A stretch of DNA of 64,000 nt, from positions 1,116,001 through 1,180,000 of the forward strand of contig NZ_JBBOCA010000001.1 of the NCBI RefSeq assembly GCF_038002225.1, in the 5' to 3' direction. The DNA comes from Paenibacillus sp. FSL R7-0204 (GTDB taxonomy: Bacteria > Bacillota > Bacilli > Paenibacillales > Paenibacillaceae). The position numbers were made by a program, and so were the translations under genes. Positions 10,101 through 17,938 of this stretch are shown one piece after another. Positions within the stretch are counted from its first letter, which is position 1, and the number at the start of each line of letters is the position of its first letter. The notes beneath the pieces are model-generated. The model was not told the origin of the DNA. It searched no databases and saw nothing but the letters and a program-made list of their open reading frames with translations.

Positions 10101-10345
10101 TTGGGATTGATTCATTGACAATCACCCGGGCTTGGAGAGAGATCGTACAAGAGACCGGGATTCAGTTCCCCGTTGTCCGCGTTTTTGAAAAACCTACGAT
10201 CGCCAGCTTGGCCGCCTTCCTAATGCAGCAAGATGCAGAATCGCAGAGTAAACTGCTTGTAAATGAAGCCATTGCGGATACAGCGGTTAGCGAGAAAGCG
10301 GCGAAACAGAGACAAGCATTAATCAATCGAAGCAAACGCCGCTGA
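4151..10345 (+). CDS. NRPS: FAAL-ACP-Cy-A(Cys)-Ox-PCP, lipo-initiation and thiazole-forming module
   Basis: 2064 residues. A fatty-acyl-AMP ligase domain occupies about 20-600 (YTSGSTSTPKG near 188, WIPHYHDMGL, MRTGDLGF near 453, GRIKDVIIIRGSNYYP). An acyl carrier follows with phosphopantetheine Ser642 (GLDSM). A heterocyclisation domain begins near 707 (FPLTELQNAYWMG) and carries DLMIADIWS at about 841-849, the DxxxxDxxS signature that replaces HHxxxDG. The adenylation domain (YTSGSTGLPKG near 1315) reads DLYNLSLIWK at the ten specificity positions, the cysteine code. An FMN-type oxidase of the SagB/McbC kind (about 1640-1880; SSSRRFLDT, YGSAGHLYPVQ) is inserted between motifs A8 and A9, as in EpoB. 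The final PCP has Ser1988 (GIDSL). It should load a fatty acid, condense and cyclise Cys, and oxidise thiazoline to thiazole. A GGAGGG site precedes the ATG. Confidence 0.93.
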   Translation: MRDLYAVVQASDTLDSEELKKNSTIVEILQKRAAIHPDQPAFCFLTYLSDKRQEHTLNFKQLDTGARKVAAYMQSLGLSGKRAILMYPDGLDFIVAFLGCLYAGVTAVPLYHFITRRKSDRMLSIIEDCDPQIFMSDSKRISTIKKFTDNQFSGTTFNWLTVEQAEEVNPDDFKPMNYQRDELAYLQYTSGSTSTPKGVMITHNNIMHNMDVNQWSFDLTQDSIGVSWIPHYHDMGLVLTILQPIYSGYRQVFMQPADFVSRPFRFLKAISDFKGTMTLMPNFAYEHCVLHVTAEQKQELDLSSIVIAINGAEPVQYSTLEVFNQAFQVCGWKENAMAPAWGLAEVTLTVTAHKPTGGPVRVLDVDQYKLEQNIAEPAGKDSGTIRYCSVGAARADTQVVIVNPDTLTECPEGHVGELWVSSDSVAIGYWNKPESTNDTFAAYLAVTGEGPFMRTGDLGFVWEGQLYISGRIKDVIIIRGSNYYPNDIEFTAAHCHPQLVPNSCAAFAVTEGNQECLYIAQEIKRTETNRIDALGICDSIRKSVAEIHGLQVQGILLLRFGGIHKTSSGKVQRKQCKEAYLQGELDVLHTSIAGQDNNDVTEPSAELKQIEKCLLELVGSSTRIDCKQVRITSSMVTMGLDSMAMMMLKQKIEDMFLCQLELADLFNCTLAELACIIKDFTHSKEGSIHPLEDLAALGSIKDVESETFPLTELQNAYWMGRNEGFEIGGIAAHGYLEIKVKRMDVDYKRLNLAWQKIVKRHEMLRAMITSDGKQLIVDSNSSYDITYHDLSTLHSTLQQDHCEEITRKLSHQVIPLDTWPMFEIHHSKLGPQESILHFSIDLMIADIWSINLLFKEWYQTYVDLETSLNELNYTFRDYCHALELLKGTELYRKSEIYWKNRVEQLPQAPVLPLVKSLMNLGEIKFHHRSYTLPSHLWNKLKEQSSLHGVTPSVVILSAYSKILGMWSQSAQYSLNLTLFNRQPLHPDIHLLAGEFTSVLVFGVDLARAESFADYAQRIQRQLAEDMDHRYYSGVNVVRDLGHKWGKSPYESVLPVVFTSAISSESSMVFGGGDNFFGKVETQSQTPQVYLDHQVYEEGDDLILSLDAIEELFPNKMLDDLFHVYIKYLEELALHSERWSSLDGGLLPEKQLERRTTYNRTEAQLSEVPDEMLYSRFVKHAIQKPGNAGIITSARTLTYGEILNGASFIAASLKAQGARPNELIAVSMEKCWEQIVVVLGVVMAGAAYVCIDPALPKARQEYVMEHSSVRFIFAQRLLKGLPPGITCCVVDETILQEQVKIVETDASPDDLAYVLYTSGSTGLPKGVSISHRGALNTILDINHKFEIHEKDRILALSSLSFDLSVYDIFGILLAGGAIVIPDPSTERNPAHWLEMMNRHKVTIWNSVPSLMEMLVETVEAMRCSIQLRTVLMSGDWIPLHLPERIWRLGPATEIISLGGATEASIWSIYHPLRYIDSSWSSIPYGKPLSNQKVYVLHPDLSDCPEWVTGELYIGGAGVALNYFGDQEKTKRSFVQHPVTGERIYRTGDLGRFHPEGHIEFLGREDFQIKLGGFRIELGEIESVIHQHPKVRRAVVKKVLGKEGNASLASYLVLHSAVESEDMAKQGGDDFGRNMSQELRDDSFITDKQERILFKLSHKGLRAPEMLMREAGETGEHTIMLEAQPFDHDDYIKRSSSRRFLDTQVSLRTLSSFLGCLQGREVGDAERFRYGSAGHLYPVQVYLCIKDNKVGGLSGGTYYYHPLDHTLIPLRTSKEMNGDLHVIENRMIYESAAFTIFLIGKLPAIEPLYGKRSRDYCLIEAGLITQLLETSGIQNEIGVCQIGALTDERRVPELLALDSDHILLHTLLAGGVDYADPLRGVPTEAKDNLPIESFPERVEEEIRKYCTQKLPHYMVPSSFTFMDRLPLTPVGKVDLKALPEPAIERPTDQGNTNPAMNEMEALIHRIFFAKSGMNAQLDVHKSFLELGIDSLTITRAWREIVQETGIQFPVVRVFEKPTIASLAAFLMQQDAESQSKLLVNEAIADTAVSEKAAKQRQALINRSKRR

Positions 10346-10380
10346 CATTATATGGGCAAGCCACAGAAAAGGAGAGAGTC

Positions 10381-13300
10381 ATGGATAATAATTTTGGTGC
10401 ATTAGATATAGCCGTAATTGGTATGGATTGCCGATTTCCTGATGCTGCAAGCCCGGAAGAGTTCTGGGGTAACCTGGTAAGCGGATTAGAGTCTGTAATT
10501 CCCATATCGGATGAAGAGCTACTATACTCAGGCATTCGGCAGGAGACGTTAGAACATCCGAATTATGTGAAATACGGCTCCTTTATAGATCATTATGATA
10601 AGTTTGCCGCCTCCTTTTTTGGATACAGTGCCAAAGAAGCGGCTATGATGGACCCCCAGCATCGAATATTTCTGGAGCTGTGCTGGCATGCTCTGGAGAA
10701 ATCCGGTTGCGATTCTGAGCAATACAATGGAAGTATCGGGGTATTTGCCGGCTCGACCTTTAATTCCTATTTGCTGAACAATGTACTGAATGGAAGGGGG
10801 GCAGGCAGTAGTGCTGATAATTTCTTTGTACAAATCTCCAATGATAAAGATAATTTGGCAACCCGTGTTGCTTACAAGATGAACTTATCGGGTCCTGCTC
10901 TATCCATTCAGACAGCGTGTTCTACTGCCTTGGTGGCCATCCATTACGCTTCCCAGAGTCTGCTGAATCAGGAATGCGATGTTGCATTGGCGGGCGGAGT
11001 TACTGTGCGCAGTCCTCACAAGACAGGTTATATGTATCAGTCAGATATGATCTTATCTAAAGACGGACATTGTCGCCCTTTTGATGCTGATGCTTCAGGA
11101 ACTATATTTGGCAGTGGAGCAGGGGTAGTCGTCTTGAAACGGTTGGAAGATGCTGTTCGGGATGGCGACATCATTCATGCTGTGATCAAAGGTTCCAGTG
11201 TTAATAATGATGGCGGCGAAAAGGTGGGTTATACTGCACCGGGAAGAAAAGGGCAGGAGACGGTTATTAAGACTGCGTTGGCACTCGCGGACATTCCGCA
11301 GCATAGTATTACCGCTGTTGAGGCTCATGGTACCGGTACCTTTTTGGGAGACCCGGTCGAGTTCGAATCGCTAAACCAGGTGTATGGTTCCAGTCATCAT
11401 CAACAGCAGATTGCTCTCGGCTCGGTAAAAAGCAATTTGGGACATTTGGAGTGTGCAGCGGGAGTTGCGAGTTTTATCAAGATGGTGCTGTGCCTGAAGC
11501 ATAAAATACTTGTTCCGAGCCTGAACTATCAGACGCCTAATCCTCATTTGCAAATCGAGAAATCACCGTTTTATGTGAATACGCTGGTCAAGGATTGGGA
11601 GCGGGTAGAGGGAGAACCGCTAAGGTGTGCCATCTCATCTTTTGGGATCGGAGGAACGAATGCACACTTGATTTTGGAGGAATGGACCGAAACGAAGAAC
11701 TCCGCGGCTTCCTCTCCAGAGCTTGTGCTGCTGTCTGCACGAAGCCAGCACGCATTAAGCGAAATGTCAGCAAGTATGGCCTGCTTTTTAAGGTCAAATC
11801 CAGAGGTGAGTTTGGGCGATGTAGCTCATACCCTAAGAGTTGGGCGCAGAGCATTTGAGTATCGGCTGGCAGCTGTTGGCTCCACTGCCTCAGATTTGGC
11901 TGGTGTACTTGAGGATTACGAGACAAAAAATAAATGGATAGGCTTCATCAAACAGACTAAACCGAGAATTGTGTTTATGTTCCCGGGACAAGGTTCTCAA
12001 TATATTCATATGGCGAAGGAACTGTACGATAGTGAGCTTGTATTCAGACAGTTGATTGACCAGGGAGCTGATCTGTTACAGGAATTTATGAAGATTAATG
12101 TGCTGGCCGTGCTCTTTCCGTCAGAAGGGGAAGAAGCAGAGGCAGAACGTCTGCTCACATTAACTCATATTACACAACCGGTGATGTTCCTGATTGAATA
12201 TGCGCTAGCCAAGCTCTGGATGAGCTGGGGAATCAACCCGGATGCATGCATAGGACACAGTATTGGTGAATATGCTGCTGCCTGTCTGGCAGGTGTATTT
12301 ACATTTGAGCAGGGACTGATGCTGACGGCTAAAAGAGGCGAGTTCATAGGTAATCTTCCCGCTGGCTCTATGTGCGGTATTTCGGCCTCTGAGCAGGATA
12401 TAACTCCTTACTTGACTGAGAAACTATCTGTTGCTGCTGTGAATGGGCCGGGGTTTACGGTTGTAAGCGGACCGGAGAATGACATAAGAAAGTTCATGCA
12501 GACCATTGAGGAGAATGGCATAAGCTGCAGTAGGCTGCACACCTCTCATGCTTTCCATTCATGGATGATGCAACCGGCTTATGAGCAATACTTACGGTTT
12601 ATGCAAGGAATAACACTCAATCAGCCAACAATTCCTTACCTGTCTAATGTAACCGGTGATTGGATTGAAGCCGGACAAGCTACATCACCTGAATACTGGG
12701 CCAGTCATATTATCTCTTCGGTACGTTTCAGTGATGGGGCGGACAAGTTATTGGAGAATGAGGAGAGTCTCTTTATTGAAGTTGGGCCTGGAAACGTCTT
12801 GAGTATCTTTATGAAAAATATTCAACCGACGACTAAGGTGTTCGCTTCTCTGCCGCATGCCAGGGAAAAAAGCCATTCTGTGAAATACATTTACGGTTCA
12901 GCCGGGAAGCTGTGGACTAATGGTGCTGTATTCCATTGGAATGAATTCTCGGAAGAAGGCACCCGGCGTAAAGTTGAACTTCCTGTGTACCCGTTTGAGC
13001 GGAGACGGTATTGGATGGAGCCCCACACCCATGACCTGGACACTGATTTTGATGTGGTGATAAGTGATTCGGAGTCCGGGCTTGATGAGCAGGATAAGGT
13101 GCTGTACAGCAGCGGACAAGCCCCTCGTAATGAGCTTGAACAGAAGACGATGGATGCTTTTTCAGCTGTGCTTGGCTTCCATTCTATCGGCATTTACGAT
13201 AGCTTCTTTGAACTGGGCGGACATTCTTTATTGGCAATTCAATTGCTGTCCAGGATAAACGAGCAATTCGGAATTGAAATTAAATTGAATGAGTTTTATA

Positions 13301-16300
13301 AATTTCCTACGGTTGAAGCTTTAGCACAAGAAATCGGGCTTGCTATTTCTTCAAGAGCAGATCAGCCTTCTGAACCCGCGCAAGAGCTTTGGAAGCTCAA
13401 TAATGTTATTGAGGATGTGGAAAGGAGAGCTGATCCGTTCCCATTAACCGAAATGCAAGAAGCACAATGGCTGGGACGGATATCCAGTTTCGGTGTGGGC
13501 AACATAGCGGCGCATGTCTATTACGAATCGGAGAAAGAGGGACTTGATATTCAGCGTCTGGAGCAAAGCTGGCAAGCGTTGATCGACCGCCATGAGATGC
13601 TTCGTTCAGTCCTGTTACCCGACGGAGGCCAGCGCATCCTTACGGAGAGATTAACCTATAACATTCGGAATTTGGATGTGCGGAAACTGGATCACGAGTC
13701 GGCTGAGGCAGAAGCGCTAGTTGTCCGGTCCCAAATGGACCACGTTGTCCGTCCTGTAACGGAATGGCCTCTCTTTGAGATTCGTACAACGCAGTTACCC
13801 GGGAACAAGGTGCGTATTCATTTCAGTATGGATTTGGTGATTTGCGATGTGGGCAGCATGCGGATTCTGCAGAGCGAGTGGGCGCAGCTGTACAGGGGAG
13901 AAGCTCTTCAGCCTGCGGTGTTAGACCTTTCCTTCAGGGATTATGTTCTGGCAGAGAAGCAACTGAAGGATTCACCGCCATACGTCAAAGCGGATGAATT
14001 CTGGGAGCAGAAGATAAAGAGTCTGCCAGCGAATACAGCTCCTGAGCTGCCAGTGGCTAAGGATATTTCATCTATAAAAGAAATCCGGTTTAAACGTTGG
14101 AGTTTTGTTGTTGAAACCTCCAGATGGGATCAAATTAAAGAGGCTGCTGTAAAACGGGCGTTATCTCCTTCCAGCGTGATTCTAACCGTGTTTGCTCAGG
14201 TACTCGGTCTTTGGAGCAAATCCAATGAGTTTTGTATTAATACACCGATCATTAACCGCTTGCCTATTCATGAGCAGGTCAAGCAGATTGTAGGGGAATT
14301 TGCCTCCTTTGCTCCGGTTGTTGTCAGCCTGAATAAACAGAAGACCTTTGAAGAATGTGCCAGAGAATTACAGCAGAATAGTTGGGAGAATCTCGATAAC
14401 CGGTATATAAGCGGAACTTCTATCTTACGTAAGCTTGCAAAGCTGCGAGGCGGGAGTTCAGGACCAGTGTTTCCGGTTGTCTTTACTAGCACCATCGTAC
14501 AAAAGGTTGCAGGTGAAAAAGAGTTCTTCGAGACATTGGGTGATTATTCCTACCTGATATCTCAGACTCCTCAAGTATGGCTGGATCATACGGCAATGGA
14601 GATGGAGAATGGCCTCTTGCTAAGCTGGCATGCGCTGGAAGAGATGTTCCCGCAAGGAATGCTGGACCAAATGTGGGAGACTTACGAAGGAATTATGAAT
14701 CGGTTAGCTACTGATGAGTCTACATGGGGCAGTACTTATAATCAGCTACTTAGAGAGGTTGATCTATCCATCGTTCTTGAGGCCAACGCCACGGATCAGC
14801 CAATAGATTGTGAATTGTTACACGATCCAATCTTCCGTTATGCCAAGGCGAATCCCAATCAAATCGCGTTAGTGACCTCCCGGAAGGAAATAAGCTATGG
14901 AGAATTGGATAAGCTGGCAACAGCAGTAAGCTGCAAATTGATGGAGAAGCAATTACGGCGTGCGGAGTTGGTTCCTGTCATCATGGAGAAAGGGTACGAG
15001 CAGGTAGTTGCGGTATTGGGCATTCTGCAAGGAGGCGGGGCTTATCTGCCGCTGGACCCGGAGCTGCCCCGGGAAAGATTGCAATATATATTGGAGAGCA
15101 GCGCGGTCAGAGTGATTCTGATACAGGAGAAATATCGTGCTTCTCTTCAGTGGATTCAGGACTTGGGAATTGCAGTCGAAACGATTACCTCACATAATGC
15201 AGTGTCCCCGGATAAGGTTACACGGCGGGATTCTTGTCAGGAGCTGGATGATTTAGCTTATGTCATTTTTACATCTGGTTCTACGGGAATGCCCAAAGGC
15301 GTTATGATCACCCACCGGGCAGCACAAAATACGATCATGGATATCAATGCCAAATTCCAGGTTAGTTCAGAGGATATAGGGTTTGCACTCTCCGAGCTGA
15401 ATTTCGATTTATCGGTATACGATATATTCGGTATCCTGGGAGCAGGAGGGGAATTGGTGATTCCTGATGCCCATTCCTCACGTGACCCTAAGCATTGGCT
15501 GGATATGCTAAGTCTTCATAAGGTGTCTGTGTGGAATTCTGTTCCTGCACTGATGGCGATGCTGGTCGAATATACAGCGCTCTTAGAGGCCAGTCTTCCC
15601 TTTAGACTTGTTCTTCTGAGTGGTGACTGGATCCCGTTGAATTTAGCTTCCCGCATAAAGAAGCAGGCGGCATTGGCGCAGGTAATGGGTCTGGGAGGTG
15701 CGACGGAGGCTTCAATCTGGTCCAATTATTACCCGATTCAGGAGGTAGACCCTTCATGGAGGAGTATACCTTACGGTAAACCGTTATCCAACCAAAAATT
15801 CCACGTATACAATAAGGAGTTCGTTGATTGTCCGGTGTGGGTACCTGGCGATCTGTATATTAGTGGAAGAGGGTTGTCACTGGGATATTTGAATGATGTC
15901 ACGCTCACAGACCAAGCTTTTATAACCCACCCTGATACAGGTGAACGGTTGTATAGAACAGGCGATATGGGGCGTTATCTTCCCGATGGGAACCTGGAGT
16001 TTATGGGACGCGAAGATTTTCAAGTGAAAATTTCCGGATTTCGGATTGAGCTGGAAGAGATTGAATCCGTGTTGTTAAAGCATATAGCCGTAAAAGGGGT
16101 CGTTGTCCATCTTGCAGGCAAGGATACGGATAAGAAAACTCTGACCGCTTACATCCTTGTAAAGGACGGAATGACGCTTGATACGAAAGAACTGAAATTA
16201 TTCGCTGCAAATGCTCTACCTAATTACATGGTACCGAATCAATATATGATTCTTGATGAATTCCCGCTTACTGTGAACGGTAAAATTGATCGTAAATCGC

Positions 16301-17922
16301 TTCCCGTTCCGGAGAATACCGGCAGAAAGTCGAAAGCTCAAGACCTGTCGGACAATAAAGTACTGAATATCTTAATCCCCATATTTGCAGAAGTGCTTCG
16401 TCTAGCGGAGGAGAAGGTTGATATCCATACCAATTTCTTTACCCTTGGAGGGGATTCGATTAGGGGAATTCAAATTATTAGTCTTGCTTCCAAGGAAGGC
16501 ATAGAGATTTCACCGCAGTTATTCTTTGAACATTCTACACTAGCTGAGCTGGCAGAGGTTCTGAACAATAGTATGGTTGAGCTGGAAGATGGAGAGGAGC
16601 AGTATGTTGGAGAATTGCCCTTAAGTGCTGGTCAACAGCTTCTACTGGAAAGGTATGAATCTCTCCCAGCCTTAAATCAATCGCTTCTGTTCAAGGTGGA
16701 AAAGTTAATGGAACCGGAAAAATTGGAAAGTGCGTTTCAGTATGTAGTTTCCAGGAATGCAGCATTGCAAATGCAGTTCAACCATAGTGACGGAGTCTGG
16801 ACACAAGCTCTTTACAGTAAGGTAAAGAAGCCGGAGATTGATTATGTAGATTTGAACGGCCTGGAGGAAGACGAGGTTCATAAATTGACCGAACAGATTC
16901 GTTTTGACCAGGAGCAGCAGTCAGCAGACATCCTGATCAAGCTAATTTTTTTGGATCAGCCAGATCAGAAATTGCAGTATATACTGCTGGTTTGGAATGA
17001 GCTGATTATGGACCAGCGTTCCGTAGGGCTATTCCTGGAACAGATTTATGATTGCTACAATCAGATCTCTGCGGGAGAGAAGATTAAGCAGATTCACCGT
17101 ACCAAGCAATTTAGGGATTGGCTGAATCTGAACAGGGAGGAGCCTGCAGAACAAAGTCTGCAAGATTGGGATGACTCATCCGTAGCCCTTCACTTGGGTA
17201 ATCCAACAGAAACCTCTGACCGTATGTGTACCCTAAACTTTACATTTACGAAAGAACCCGTCTGGAGTGCCGTGCTTGAGGAAGCAAAATTACAGGATTA
17301 TGAGCTTCTCCTCATTGCAATGGGGTATTCCATGCAAGAGCTGGGTTATGCGCAGCAGCTTTGGGTTGACTGTATGTGTGAAGCGGAGCAGAAGGTACTC
17401 GTGCAAAATGGAATGAATCATATCTTGGGCCAATTAGGCAGCATACATCCCGTTCACTTCCGCTCAGATTATAGATCAGGATTGAGCGAATACATTCGAG
17501 CAGGCAAGACAACTATCCGTAATTGTAAAAAGTCGACAGGGGGCAAGCCCTCCATCCATCCAAAGATTAAGTTCTCCTTCAGTGAAGCACTGGAAAAGTT
17601 GAATAAGAGAATTGGTGTGAGCAGCGCAGCTTCATTGATCTCGTCAACCAGCGAAAGAGCTTACCGTAGCCCCTACTTACTAGAGATAAGTGCATCTGCT
17701 GATGAGGAAGAATTGTTATTTCAATTCCAGTTTAATGCTGCCCAAGTAGATGATAGACGAATGGAGAAGCTGGGATACAGTCTATTACAGAATTTGCAGT
17801 CCTTATTCCTGTCTATCAAAAGTGAGGATTTGGATGTTTATGTGGCAAGTGATTTTCCTGATATGAGTTGGAGCGATGCAGAACTTAAATCATTCATGGG
17901 GATATTGGCAACTAGCCATTAA
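10381..17922 (+). CDS. hybrid PKS-NRPS: KS-AT-ACP-Cy-A(Cys)-PCP-degenerate E
   Basis: 2513 residues. The ketosynthase has Cys180 (TACSTA), His316 (HGTGT) and His355 (SNLGHLE). The acyltransferase has Ser627 (GHSIGEY) and HAFH at 723-726, which predicts malonyl-CoA. There is no KR, DH, ER or methyltransferase, so the beta-keto group should remain. ACP Ser949 (GGHSLL) is followed by a cyclisation domain from about 1020 with DLVICDVGS at 1151-1159. The adenylation domain (FTSGSTGMPKG near 1630) again reads DLYNLSLIWK, for cysteine. PCP Ser2026 (GGDSIRG) follows. The last 440 residues (from about 2077) look like an epimerisation domain, but NELIMDQ stands where HHxxxDG should be and the EGHGRE motif is lost, so it is probably inactive. 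No integral thioesterase is present. The ribosome binding site is GGAGAG, 36 nt after the previous gene. Confidence 0.93.
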   Translation: MDNNFGALDIAVIGMDCRFPDAASPEEFWGNLVSGLESVIPISDEELLYSGIRQETLEHPNYVKYGSFIDHYDKFAASFFGYSAKEAAMMDPQHRIFLELCWHALEKSGCDSEQYNGSIGVFAGSTFNSYLLNNVLNGRGAGSSADNFFVQISNDKDNLATRVAYKMNLSGPALSIQTACSTALVAIHYASQSLLNQECDVALAGGVTVRSPHKTGYMYQSDMILSKDGHCRPFDADASGTIFGSGAGVVVLKRLEDAVRDGDIIHAVIKGSSVNNDGGEKVGYTAPGRKGQETVIKTALALADIPQHSITAVEAHGTGTFLGDPVEFESLNQVYGSSHHQQQIALGSVKSNLGHLECAAGVASFIKMVLCLKHKILVPSLNYQTPNPHLQIEKSPFYVNTLVKDWERVEGEPLRCAISSFGIGGTNAHLILEEWTETKNSAASSPELVLLSARSQHALSEMSASMACFLRSNPEVSLGDVAHTLRVGRRAFEYRLAAVGSTASDLAGVLEDYETKNKWIGFIKQTKPRIVFMFPGQGSQYIHMAKELYDSELVFRQLIDQGADLLQEFMKINVLAVLFPSEGEEAEAERLLTLTHITQPVMFLIEYALAKLWMSWGINPDACIGHSIGEYAAACLAGVFTFEQGLMLTAKRGEFIGNLPAGSMCGISASEQDITPYLTEKLSVAAVNGPGFTVVSGPENDIRKFMQTIEENGISCSRLHTSHAFHSWMMQPAYEQYLRFMQGITLNQPTIPYLSNVTGDWIEAGQATSPEYWASHIISSVRFSDGADKLLENEESLFIEVGPGNVLSIFMKNIQPTTKVFASLPHAREKSHSVKYIYGSAGKLWTNGAVFHWNEFSEEGTRRKVELPVYPFERRRYWMEPHTHDLDTDFDVVISDSESGLDEQDKVLYSSGQAPRNELEQKTMDAFSAVLGFHSIGIYDSFFELGGHSLLAIQLLSRINEQFGIEIKLNEFYKFPTVEALAQEIGLAISSRADQPSEPAQELWKLNNVIEDVERRADPFPLTEMQEAQWLGRISSFGVGNIAAHVYYESEKEGLDIQRLEQSWQALIDRHEMLRSVLLPDGGQRILTERLTYNIRNLDVRKLDHESAEAEALVVRSQMDHVVRPVTEWPLFEIRTTQLPGNKVRIHFSMDLVICDVGSMRILQSEWAQLYRGEALQPAVLDLSFRDYVLAEKQLKDSPPYVKADEFWEQKIKSLPANTAPELPVAKDISSIKEIRFKRWSFVVETSRWDQIKEAAVKRALSPSSVILTVFAQVLGLWSKSNEFCINTPIINRLPIHEQVKQIVGEFASFAPVVVSLNKQKTFEECARELQQNSWENLDNRYISGTSILRKLAKLRGGSSGPVFPVVFTSTIVQKVAGEKEFFETLGDYSYLISQTPQVWLDHTAMEMENGLLLSWHALEEMFPQGMLDQMWETYEGIMNRLATDESTWGSTYNQLLREVDLSIVLEANATDQPIDCELLHDPIFRYAKANPNQIALVTSRKEISYGELDKLATAVSCKLMEKQLRRAELVPVIMEKGYEQVVAVLGILQGGGAYLPLDPELPRERLQYILESSAVRVILIQEKYRASLQWIQDLGIAVETITSHNAVSPDKVTRRDSCQELDDLAYVIFTSGSTGMPKGVMITHRAAQNTIMDINAKFQVSSEDIGFALSELNFDLSVYDIFGILGAGGELVIPDAHSSRDPKHWLDMLSLHKVSVWNSVPALMAMLVEYTALLEASLPFRLVLLSGDWIPLNLASRIKKQAALAQVMGLGGATEASIWSNYYPIQEVDPSWRSIPYGKPLSNQKFHVYNKEFVDCPVWVPGDLYISGRGLSLGYLNDVTLTDQAFITHPDTGERLYRTGDMGRYLPDGNLEFMGREDFQVKISGFRIELEEIESVLLKHIAVKGVVVHLAGKDTDKKTLTAYILVKDGMTLDTKELKLFAANALPNYMVPNQYMILDEFPLTVNGKIDRKSLPVPENTGRKSKAQDLSDNKVLNILIPIFAEVLRLAEEKVDIHTNFFTLGGDSIRGIQIISLASKEGIEISPQLFFEHSTLAELAEVLNNSMVELEDGEEQYVGELPLSAGQQLLLERYESLPALNQSLLFKVEKLMEPEKLESAFQYVVSRNAALQMQFNHSDGVWTQALYSKVKKPEIDYVDLNGLEEDEVHKLTEQIRFDQEQQSADILIKLIFLDQPDQKLQYILLVWNELIMDQRSVGLFLEQIYDCYNQISAGEKIKQIHRTKQFRDWLNLNREEPAEQSLQDWDDSSVALHLGNPTETSDRMCTLNFTFTKEPVWSAVLEEAKLQDYELLLIAMGYSMQELGYAQQLWVDCMCEAEQKVLVQNGMNHILGQLGSIHPVHFRSDYRSGLSEYIRAGKTTIRNCKKSTGGKPSIHPKIKFSFSEALEKLNKRIGVSSAASLISSTSERAYRSPYLLEISASADEEELLFQFQFNAAQVDDRRMEKLGYSLLQNLQSLFLSIKSEDLDVYVASDFPDMSWSDAELKSFMGILATSH

Positions 17923-17938
17923 GAAGGGGAGGAAGTTT

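Noticed and set aside
16609..17922. Functional epimerisation domain giving a D-configured thiazoline
   Set aside because: Both catalytic motifs are replaced; only the fold appears retained.
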